Shown here in pieces: positions 1 to 4,932 of a DNA stretch of 5,492 bases (positions are counted from its first letter, which is position 1; each line of letters begins with the position of its first letter). This stretch comes from Caulobacteraceae bacterium. GTDB taxonomy: Bacteria > Pseudomonadota > Alphaproteobacteria > Caulobacterales > Caulobacteraceae. A program made the translations under genes and the position numbers. Where the stretch lies: assembly GCA_947452665.1 (NCBI GenBank), contig CANGEH010000166.1, positions 1 to 5,492 of the forward strand. Reading direction: 5' to 3'. The notes below the pieces were generated by a model that saw only the letters and a program-made list of their open reading frames with translations, ran no database searches and had not been told where the DNA came from.

Positions 1-84
1 CGCCCGCTCGGCCAACGAATCAGTGACGGTCTGTCTCGCCTCGTGCGGGTCCTGTTCTGGTTGGGGCTCGCCTATACGGCCTCA
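1..84 (+). repeat. Diverged direct repeat, copy 1 (N-terminal anchor module)
   Basis: This stretch aligns without gaps to 609-692 (offset 608 bases) in the same reading sense. By hand count 63 of 84 bases and 22 of 28 encoded residues are identical. At nine of the 22 shared residues the codon differs but the amino acid does not, so both copies seem to have been under protein-level selection after duplication. The left boundary may lie outside the window. Confidence 0.75.
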
Positions 85-552
85 GTTGTGCTGTCCCGCT
101 ATACCCGGTCGATAGAAATGCCCAATGGTTCAATTTTGGCCTACAGGCCTGACCTGACTTATGAAGTTCGAACGGACCTTTTCAGGCCCAATGGGTTTCG
201 CCCGGTTATCCGTGCAGTTGACGAGATATGTTACAACGACAATGCGATATGGGTCACGACGTTTGATGACAAGGGCTATATCTGGCCAAGCCTTGAGGCG
301 GAGCCAGTGGAGACTCGGTCACAAGAATTCAACCGAATCTTAGAGCAAACCGGACTGTCCAACGGAACGCATTCTTGCAGCGGCTACTACGGTATGTTTT
401 TCGGTGCCGGGATCCTCGTTGACCGTGTGTGTTCGGTGATTCCCGATCCAAACTGGAAAAAGCAGCGCTTTGCAGAGTCCATGGGCGATTTGTGCGATCC
501 CGCGCCGCATTCGGTGGCACCTGTGCAGGTTGGGGTAAGTGCGAAGCCGTGA
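1..552 (+). CDS. Unrecognised membrane-anchored protein, 5' end cut by the window
   Basis: I do not recognise this family. The frame is open from base 1, and the residues before the GTG at 43 (PLGQRISDGLSRL) match the start of the frame at 582. The true start therefore lies upstream of the window and GTG 43 is internal. A basic segment is followed by one hydrophobic stretch (about VLFWLGLAYTASVVLS), which suggests a signal anchor with the rest of the protein outside the cytoplasm. Counting from GTG 43, the soluble part has four cysteines (63, 112, 130, 151) that could form disulfides, aromatic-rich patches (NDNAIWV, KGYIWPSL, GYYGMFFG) and a Pro/Val/Ser-rich tail. Base composition is unlike the neighbours: bases 121-180 hold 29 G+C of 60 and bases 301-360 hold 31 of 60, against 42 of 60 at 961-1020 in rsmB. 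This fits a recently acquired or weakly expressed accessory gene. No function can be assigned. Confidence 0.7.
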   Translation, partial: RPLGQRISDGLSRLVRVLFWLGLAYTASVVLSRYTRSIEMPNGSILAYRPDLTYEVRTDLFRPNGFRPVIRAVDEICYNDNAIWVTTFDDKGYIWPSLEAEPVETRSQEFNRILEQTGLSNGTHSCSGYYGMFFGAGILVDRVCSVIPDPNWKKQRFAESMGDLCDPAPHSVAPVQVGVSAKP

Positions 553-581
553 TTTCTCATTAACTAGGCGGGCGACACAAA

Positions 582-857
582 GTGTCACACACGAGCCCAG
601 ACCCTAAATGCCCGCTCGGCGAAAGGATCAGCGACGGCCTTTCCCGCATAGTGCGGACCCTGTTTTGGCTCGCCCTGGCCTATGCAGCCTCGCCCCTAAT
701 CCGCCCGCCTAAACCGCGCGATAAAGAATCCGTCCAGGCCGCCCTCGATATGGTGCGGCAGGATGCGCAGCCAGCCGCGGTCTATGACGCTGGCGGCGGG
801 GGCACCGCCTTCGCCGGGCTTGATCGGGACGGTGGCAAAGTCGGGGCGGCGACGTAG
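582..857 (+). pseudogene. Probable truncated paralogue of the upstream gene
   Basis: A GTG-started frame of 91 codons begins 30 bases after the stop of the upstream gene. After a short leader (MSHTSPDPK) it carries the module PLGERISDGLSRIVRTLFW plus the end of the hydrophobic helix, closely matching the upstream protein. Similarity stops after the AAS motif near base 692. From 696 the frame runs opposite to the 3' end of rsmB, and its remaining residues (Gly/Ala/Asp-rich) look like an antisense reading of that gene. None of the cysteine-containing domain of the paralogue is present. I read this as a copy cut off at its junction with rsmB. A short one-helix membrane peptide that is still made cannot be excluded, because the helix is intact. 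The ribosome-binding site is weak (GGCGGGCGAC before the GTG). Confidence 0.5.
609..692 (+). repeat. Diverged direct repeat, copy 2 (N-terminal anchor module)
   Basis: This is the partner of the stretch at 1-84. The match ends at about base 692, four bases before the rsmB stop codon on the other strand (696-698). The end of the similarity therefore coincides with a gene boundary, not with a protein domain boundary. Confidence 0.75.
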
Positions 858-2072
858 AAAGGCTCTGGCCTGGGCCTCGCCCTCTTCGTGTTCCAGCGAA
901 CAGACACAATAGATCAAGGTGCCGCCAGGCTTTAGGCGGCGGGCGGCGGCATCGAGCAGCTTGGACTGAAGCGCGGCGAGGGTCGCAATATCGGCGGGGC
1001 GGGCGGCCCAGAGCACATCGGGCTGGCGGCGAAAGGTGCCGGTCGCCGAACAGGGCGCATCGATCAATATGGCGTCAAACGGCCGCTCATCGCCCCAGGC
1101 CACGGCCTCGGCTGTGACGACTTCGGCGCTCAGGCCCGTGCGGGCCAGATTGGCATCAAGGCGTTTCAGGCGGGCCTCGGACCGGTCCAGCGCCGTGACC
1201 TTGGCGCCTGTCGTCGCTAATTGCAGGGTCTTGCCGCCGGGCGCAGCGCACAGGTCCAGCACCATATCGCCGGGCTTAAGATCAAACAGCCTAGCCGGAA
1301 TCGCGGCGGCGGCGTCCTGAACCCACCATTGACCCTGCGCAAAACCTGGCCATTCAGCGACATCGCCGCGCCGCCGCACGCGGATGCTACCGCCGTCCAA
1401 TAGGGTCGCGGTCGAGGGGACGGGTGCAGGCGCATCGGGCTCGGCCTCAATCGCGAGCGTCTCGCCCGGCTCGGTGCTCAAGGCTGCGATCAGATCGAGC
1501 GCTGTGGATGGGTCGCGCAGGGTCAGATCAGTGGCCGGTTCTTGGGCAATCATGGCCGCGATCTGAAGCGCGGGGCCACGGCCATAGGTCGCGCTCCAAC
1601 GCGCCAATAGCCAATCAGGCGCTAGGTCTTCGGGCCGGGATTCTGGGGCGGGATCACGCAATAGGCCGCGCAATACGCCGTTGATCAGGGCCTTGAACGG
1701 CTTGCCATCCTTGCGGGTCTCGGCCAGGGCCAGTGTGGTCGAGACAGCGGCAAAGGCAGGCGTGCCCAGCCACAGGATCTGGGCTAGGCCTAGCCGCAGC
1801 AGGGTCTTGACCGTTTCGGGCGGCGGTTTTCTCAGGCGGCTATCAAGGATCTTGTCTAGGGCGCCAAGCTGGCGCAGGACGGTCATGGCCAAAAGGCGAG
1901 CAAAGGCGCGGTCGCGCGGGGCCAGGGCGCCAAGACCCGGCCGGGCCAGGGCCTCATCCAGGCCCGAGCGCTTTTCCAGCGCTGCGGTAATGATATCGAG
2001 GGCGGCCTCGCGGGCGGGCAGGCCGCCGACGGGGCTGGCCGATGAGGTGTTTGCGGTGGGCTTTTCAGTCAT
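696..2072 (-). CDS. rsmB: 16S rRNA (cytosine(967)-C(5))-methyltransferase RsmB
   Basis: The enzyme transfers a methyl group from S-adenosylmethionine to C5 of cytosine 967 (E. coli numbering) in 16S rRNA. Numbered from the ATG at 2072 (458 aa), residues of about 20-140 form the NusB-like RNA-binding domain. The Rossmann methyltransferase domain follows, with motif I LDLCAAPGGKT at 272-282, the motif IV Pro-Cys in DAPCSATGTFRRQPD (Cys 341) and the motif VI nucleophile in YCVCSLE (Cys 391). The usual Thr before that nucleophile is Val here. The C-terminus (GGLDGFFIARFRR) is typical, so the gene is complete. The frame stays open up to a TTG at 2132, but that extension is Pro/Arg-rich and unlike the family, so I chose the ATG. 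It follows htpX by 72 bases on the same strand and is probably cotranscribed. Its 3' end abuts the truncated paralogue on the other strand. Confidence 0.95.
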   Translation of the reverse strand: MTEKPTANTSSASPVGGLPAREAALDIITAALEKRSGLDEALARPGLGALAPRDRAFARLLAMTVLRQLGALDKILDSRLRKPPPETVKTLLRLGLAQILWLGTPAFAAVSTTLALAETRKDGKPFKALINGVLRGLLRDPAPESRPEDLAPDWLLARWSATYGRGPALQIAAMIAQEPATDLTLRDPSTALDLIAALSTEPGETLAIEAEPDAPAPVPSTATLLDGGSIRVRRRGDVAEWPGFAQGQWWVQDAAAAIPARLFDLKPGDMVLDLCAAPGGKTLQLATTGAKVTALDRSEARLKRLDANLARTGLSAEVVTAEAVAWGDERPFDAILIDAPCSATGTFRRQPDVLWAARPADIATLAALQSKLLDAAARRLKPGGTLIYCVCSLEHEEGEAQARAFLRRRPDFATVPIKPGEGGAPAASVIDRGWLRILPHHIEGGLDGFFIARFRRAD

Positions 2073-2085
2073 GCCCTGTTCTTCA

Positions 2086-2099
2086 CCCCTTTGCAGGGG
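2086..2099 (-). promoter_or_regulatory. Possible hairpin covering the rsmB ribosome-binding site
   Basis: Read in the mRNA direction, the sequence is CCCCT-GCAA-AGGGG: a perfect five-base-pair stem closed by a GNRA-type tetraloop. A G-U pair can extend it by one. The 3' arm (AGGGG, continuing GTGAAG) is the best Shine-Dalgarno-like stretch before the ATG at 2072, but it sits 13 bases away, which is long. Folding could reduce initiation unless ribosomes arriving from htpX open it. The function is inferred. If translation started at TTG 2132, this would be coding sequence. Confidence 0.3.
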
Positions 2100-2144
2100 C
2101 CATGGCAAGGACGCAGGTCTGTTTGGCCGCAAAATCTGGCGTGT

Positions 2145-3068
2145 TTAGCCCCAGGGTCCGGCTGAGTCTGATCCCGTGACCGGAACGGCTGAGCCCCTAG
2201 CCGGGCTCTTGCGGCCCATCTGACCGGCAAGGCTCATCAAGGCCTCGACCCGATTTGCCGTGGCCGGATGGGTTGAAAACAGATTATCGGCGCCCTGACC
2301 GGACAGGGGATTAATGATGAACATATGGGCGGTGGCGGGGTGACGCTCGGCCTCATGATTGACCTCGCCGCCGCGCGCCAGGGTCTCGATCTTTTGCAGG
2401 GCCCGAGCAAGGGCTCCCGGATCACCGGCAATCTCGGCGCCCACCCGGTCGGCCTCATATTCGCGTGTGCGGCTAATGGCCATCTGGACCAGGGCGGCCG
2501 CGAGGGGGGCGAGAATGGCGAGGGCGATGGTGCCAAAAATGCCGCCGGGCCGGTCGCGGTCGCCGCCAAAAAACAGGCCAATATTGGCAATGGCACTGAT
2601 CGCGCCTGCAAAGGTGGCGGTAATGGTCATGGTCAGGGTGTCGCGGTTCTTCACATGCGCCAGTTCGTGCGCCATGACGGCACGGATCTCATCGCGGTTT
2701 AGCCGGGCCAAAAGACCGGTGGTCGCACAGACCGCGGCATGGTCTGGATCGCGCCCCGTGGCAAAGGCATTGGGCTGGTCATTATCGATCACGCAAATGG
2801 CAGGCAGGGGCATGCCTGCGCCCTCTGCCAGACCAATCACATCGGTAACATACGCGCGAATAACCGGATCGGAATCCTCAACCGTCACGGGCCGCGCATT
2901 ATAGGTGCGCAGGACAATCTTGTCGGCGTTCCAATAGGTAAACAGGTTCATGGCGGATGCAAAAACCAGCGCCAGCATCGCGCCGCCGGGGCCGCCAATC
3001 ATGAAACCAAATACCATGAACAGGGCGGTCATGGCCGCCAGCAGCATGAAGGTCTTTAAGGGATTCAT
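2145..3068 (-). CDS. htpX: Membrane zinc metalloprotease HtpX (peptidase M48)
   Basis: HtpX is an inner-membrane protease that degrades misfolded membrane proteins, working alongside FtsH. The 307-residue protein has two N-terminal hydrophobic segments (about 6-26 and 28-45), the conserved NAFATG motif (100-105) and the zinc-binding HELAH (His 134, Glu 135, His 138). A hydrophobic region at about 150-195 follows. The third ligand is likely Glu 203 in REYEAD, with Asp 207. The C-terminal family motif FSTHPATANRVEAL is at 264-277. Length and motif order are normal, and no catalytic residue is missing. The ATG at 3068 has a good Shine-Dalgarno AAGGA (3076-3080) seven bases away. The Ser/Pro/Gly-rich tail after residue 285 is variable in this family. 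It is first in a likely htpX-rsmB transcript and divergent from the SDHAF4 gene. Heat-shock control is common for htpX, but I could not find a clear sigma-32 site. Confidence 0.96.
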   Translation of the reverse strand: MNPLKTFMLLAAMTALFMVFGFMIGGPGGAMLALVFASAMNLFTYWNADKIVLRTYNARPVTVEDSDPVIRAYVTDVIGLAEGAGMPLPAICVIDNDQPNAFATGRDPDHAAVCATTGLLARLNRDEIRAVMAHELAHVKNRDTLTMTITATFAGAISAIANIGLFFGGDRDRPGGIFGTIALAILAPLAAALVQMAISRTREYEADRVGAEIAGDPGALARALQKIETLARGGEVNHEAERHPATAHMFIINPLSGQGADNLFSTHPATANRVEALMSLAGQMGRKSPARGSAVPVTGSDSAGPWG

Positions 3069-3174
3069 CGCGGCATCCTTGAATTGAAGCTTGGCAGGGC
3101 CCAGATCACTAGCCTAGAGGTGGCGATGAACTTGATCTTTCGCAAGTCCTGATCCTCGGTGTTTGGAGACAATT
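3069..3174. promoter_or_regulatory. Divergent promoter region, htpX / SDHAF4 gene
   Basis: These 106 bases separate two divergent starts and must carry, or lie just downstream of, the promoters for both genes unless these lie inside neighbours. A CTTG element on the minus strand (in CTTGCGAAAG, 3136-3145) could be a -35 site for htpX, but no convincing -10 lies at the right distance. TTGATC at 3132 is a weak -35 candidate for the plus strand. I see no clear operator repeat. Confidence 0.4.
3165..3168 (+). promoter_or_regulatory. Ribosome-binding site that fixes the SDHAF4 start
   Basis: GGAG lies six bases before the ATG at 3175. A TTG at 3163 in the same frame overlaps this GGAG and would add only four residues (METI), so the ATG at 3175 is the better start. 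Confidence 0.75.
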
Positions 3175-3402
3175 ATGAGCCCCGATCAAGGTTTGCCAGA
3201 GGTTGAAGGCCCGATTGATCCCCTAGGCGCTGCCACCGACAAGCCCATTAGCGCTGCGGCCCGGCGGGCCTTGGAAGAAGCGGCCCAGCGCCGCGCCGCG
3301 CAAGAACTGATCGAAACCGCCCCCGAGCATCAGGGCCCAAAGGGGCCAGAGCCGACCCGGTTTGGCGATTGGGAGCGCAAGGGCGTGGCGGTGGATTTCT
3401 AG
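3175..3402 (+). CDS. SDHAF4-family protein (DUF1674), probable succinate dehydrogenase assembly factor
   Basis: This 75-residue soluble protein ends in the family signature GPEPTRFGDWERKGVAVDF (57-75). The same pattern marks the mitochondrial factor SDHAF4/Sdh8, which binds flavinylated SdhA and promotes its union with SdhB. By homology the bacterial protein probably assists complex II maturation in the cytoplasm. That role is inferred from the eukaryotic family; no sdh gene lies in the window. The first half is Ala/Glu/Pro-rich with a likely helix at about 26-48 (AAARRALEEAAQRRAAQEL) and is otherwise poorly conserved, as usual here. The start at ATG 3175 is supported by GGAG six bases upstream. 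It is divergent from htpX. Its TAG stop overlaps the pyrF TAG in one CTAG. Confidence 0.9.
   Translation: MSPDQGLPEVEGPIDPLGAATDKPISAAARRALEEAAQRRAAQELIETAPEHQGPKGPEPTRFGDWERKGVAVDF
3399..3402. other. Shared CTAG: overlapping stop codons of the SDHAF4 gene and pyrF
   Basis: The palindrome CTAG gives TAG on the plus strand (3400-3402, SDHAF4 gene) and TAG on the minus strand (3401-3399, pyrF). The convergent genes overlap by four bases. No strong hairpin followed by a T-run is visible within about 60 bases on either side. Confidence 0.95.
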
Positions 3403-4109
3403 GCGATCGCGGCCATTTCGGCAGCAATCGCTTGGGCTGCGGCCCTTGGGTCCTTGGCGGCGCTAATTGGCCGGCCAATCACCAGATGGCTGGCCCCGGA
3501 CCTTAGGGCATCGGCTGGGGTTGCGACCCTAGCCTGATCATCGAGCGCTGCATCCGCCGGCCGGATACCGGGCGTCACTACCAAAAAGTCTAACCGCCCG
3601 GCCTTGATCGCCATGGCGCGTGCCATGCTGGCCTCTAGCGCGCTGGCAACAACCCCGTCACAGCCGAGGTCCAGCGCCTGGCCAATGCGCCTTTGCACCA
3701 GATCGGTTGCGCTCAGGCCATAGCCCATCTCGGCTAGATCCTGATCGGTCAGGCTGGTCATGACGGTGACGGCGAGGACTTTGAGGCTTGAGGCGCCGCG
3801 TCCCTTAACCGCTGCGGCCATAACCTGGGGCTCGCCATGCACGGTCAAAAGGTCAGCGCCCGCTCCGGCGAGGGCAGAGGCCGCCTTTTCGACGGTTGCG
3901 CCAATATCGTGCAGTTTCCAGTCCAAAAACACCTGTTTGCCCGAGGCCTTGAGTTCTGAGGCCAGGTCCATGCCGCCGCTGGCAAACAATTGCAGGCCGA
4001 TCTTATAAAAGCTGACCGCGTCACCGATCTGGTCGCTCAGGGCCTTGGCCTGCGCCACCGTTGGAAGGTCTAGGGCCACAATCAGGCGCGGATCGGCAAG
4101 GCGGGTCAT
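3399..4109 (-). CDS. pyrF: Orotidine-5'-phosphate decarboxylase
   Basis: The enzyme converts orotidine 5'-monophosphate to UMP, the last step of de novo pyrimidine synthesis, in the cytoplasm. The 236-residue protein has the usual length of the short bacterial class and a single TIM-barrel domain. Visible motifs are VALDLP (11-16, Asp 14), YKIGLQLF (35-42, Lys 36), the catalytic loop FLDWKLHDIGATV (61-73, with Asp 63, Lys 65 and Asp 68 of the charged network), VTPGIRP (178-184) and the phosphate-gripping GRPIS (212-216, Arg 213). All expected active-site residues are present. The ATG at 4109 has AAAGGA (4117-4122) seven bases upstream. It is transcribed alone, divergent from marC and convergent with the SDHAF4 gene, so it is not in a pyrimidine operon here. 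Confidence 0.97.
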   Translation of the reverse strand: MTRLADPRLIVALDLPTVAQAKALSDQIGDAVSFYKIGLQLFASGGMDLASELKASGKQVFLDWKLHDIGATVEKAASALAGAGADLLTVHGEPQVMAAAVKGRGASSLKVLAVTVMTSLTDQDLAEMGYGLSATDLVQRRIGQALDLGCDGVVASALEASMARAMAIKAGRLDFLVVTPGIRPADAALDDQARVATPADALRSGASHLVIGRPISAAKDPRAAAQAIAAEMAAIA

Positions 4110-4147
4110 GGGGCAGTCCTTTCAACAGGGCCAAGTCAGGTGTGGTC

Positions 4148-4166
4148 AAGGCGCGCGCGCGGCCTT
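4148..4166. repeat. AAGGC...GCCTT inverted repeat around an alternating GC run
   Basis: AAGGC (4148-4152) and GCCTT (4162-4166) are perfect complements. The interval 4151-4161 is an uninterrupted alternation of G and C. Such runs can adopt Z-form DNA under negative supercoiling, which is plausible between divergent promoters. A role here is speculative. Confidence 0.4.
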
Positions 4167-4170
4167 AAAC

Positions 4171-4191
4171 AGGCGATCAGACCGTTCGCCT
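4171..4191. promoter_or_regulatory. Inverted repeat AGGCGA-N9-TCGCCT, possible operator
   Basis: Six-base perfect arms (4171-4176 and 4186-4191) are separated by nine bases, giving a centre-to-centre spacing of 15 bases. This is somewhat longer than one helical turn. The element lies midway between the pyrF and marC starts, where a dimeric regulator or an RNA hairpin could act on either gene. No regulator family can be named from it. Confidence 0.35.
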
Positions 4192-4233
4192 AATCCCCAC
4201 GCGGTGCGGTTGCGTTAAGAAGCGAGCCCTTGA

Positions 4234-4932
4234 ATGAGCCAGGCCGAACTGTCCGTCAACTTTTTCATTGCCCTGTTTGCCCTGATCGACCCGATCGGCA
4301 ATGTGCCCTTGTTTGCGGCGGCAACGACCGGCGCAACCCCGGCAGGGCGTCGGCGGGTGGCGGTGTATATTTCGCTATTTGCCTTTGGCTTTTTGATGTT
4401 CTTCTATTTGACCGGCCTAAAGCTCTTGGCGTTTTTTGGTATATCCCTGCCTGCCTTTCGCATTGCGGGCGGGATCTTGCTGTTTTTGCTGGGTCTTGAA
4501 ATGGCGCGGGATGATTTTACCGCGACTTTTGCCGAGCCCGAAGTGCCAGGAGAAGCGGCCTTGAGCACGGGGGCCTATGCGCGCAAGCGGTTTGAGCGTC
4601 TGATCGTGCCCTTTGCCATGCCGCTTCTGATCGGCCCCGGCGCGATCTCGACCGTTGTCATCTATGCTAGCGAGGCCAAGCGTTATGGCCTGGCGGGGGC
4701 TGCGACCGGTCTTGGCGTGATTGCGGCGGTCTCGGCCTGTGTCCTGATTGCGTTTTGGCTGACGCCCTTGATTTCGAGGGCCTTGGGCAAGATTGGCATG
4801 ACGATTGTGGTGCGGGTTTTGGGCCTGATCCTGTGTGCGCTGGCGGTTCAGTTTATCATTGGCGGCATAGCCGATTCCACCCGCGGTATTATCCGCCACT
4901 CGGCCGTCGCGCCCTATGAGGATGTCCGCTAG
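4234..4932 (+). CDS. MarC-family integral membrane protein
   Basis: A 232-residue inner-membrane protein of the MarC (UPF0056) family, with about six hydrophobic segments near residues 8-29, 42-62, 65-90, 122-145, 155-180 and 190-212. Family hallmarks are present: ALFALIDPIGNVPLF in the first helix, FRIAGGILLFLLGLEMA (75-91), PFAMPLLIGPGAIST (126-140) and RVLGLILCALAVQFIIGGI near the end. The loop at about 92-120 is hydrophilic and probably exposed. MarC was first linked to multiple antibiotic resistance in E. coli, but that link was later withdrawn and the substrate remains unknown, so resistance should not be inferred. The ATG at 4234 has only a weak purine stretch (AAGAAGCGAG) upstream. 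It is divergent from pyrF, and its TAG overlaps the kinase stop in a shared CTAG. Confidence 0.93.
   Translation: MSQAELSVNFFIALFALIDPIGNVPLFAAATTGATPAGRRRVAVYISLFAFGFLMFFYLTGLKLLAFFGISLPAFRIAGGILLFLLGLEMARDDFTATFAEPEVPGEAALSTGAYARKRFERLIVPFAMPLLIGPGAISTVVIYASEAKRYGLAGAATGLGVIAAVSACVLIAFWLTPLISRALGKIGMTIVVRVLGLILCALAVQFIIGGIADSTRGIIRHSAVAPYEDVR
4929..4932. other. Shared CTAG: overlapping stop codons of marC and the kinase gene
   Basis: TAG on the plus strand (4930-4932) ends marC, and TAG on the minus strand (4931-4929) ends the histidine kinase. This is the same four-base overlap as at 3399-3402. A T5 run follows at 4944-4948, but no good stem precedes it. Confidence 0.95.

Larger units (their letters stand above)
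4110..4233. promoter_or_regulatory. Divergent promoter region, pyrF / marC
   Basis: This 124-base gap between divergent starts contains two symmetric elements (4148-4166 and 4171-4191), listed separately. Toward pyrF, TTGACC on the minus strand (4143-4148) resembles a -35 box, but the matching -10 position falls on the ribosome-binding site. Toward marC, CCTAAT (4189-4194) is a possible -10 with a poor -35. The promoters are therefore not fixed. Confidence 0.4.

Noticed and set aside
1782..1795. 14-base perfect palindrome GGCTAGGCCTAGCC
   Set aside because: It lies in rsmB coding sequence with no context for a binding site. One such palindrome is not far from chance in 5.5 kb.
2073..2132. 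TTG start of rsmB adding 20 residues
   Set aside because: The extension (RPNRPASLPWPLQRGEEQG) is unlike the family, and an ATG at 2072 precedes the expected N-terminus. It is kept only as an alternative.
1681..2148. Plus-strand open frame opposite the 5' half of rsmB
   Set aside because: It is Arg-rich antisense of a conserved domain. No ribosome-binding site or motif was seen.
2191..2208. GAGCCC-ctagcc-GGGCTC hairpin as a terminator
   Set aside because: The six-base stem lies inside the htpX coding sequence and is followed by only two T's. On the htpX strand it lies before the stop.
2359..2904. Long plus-strand open frame inside htpX
   Set aside because: It is an Arg/Ser/Ala-rich antisense reading of a well-supported metalloprotease gene, explained by high GC.
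4165..4218. TTAA half-sites as a CtrA box in the marC/pyrF gap
   Set aside because: The TTAA copies at 4165 and 4215 do not have the TTAA-N7-TTAA spacing.
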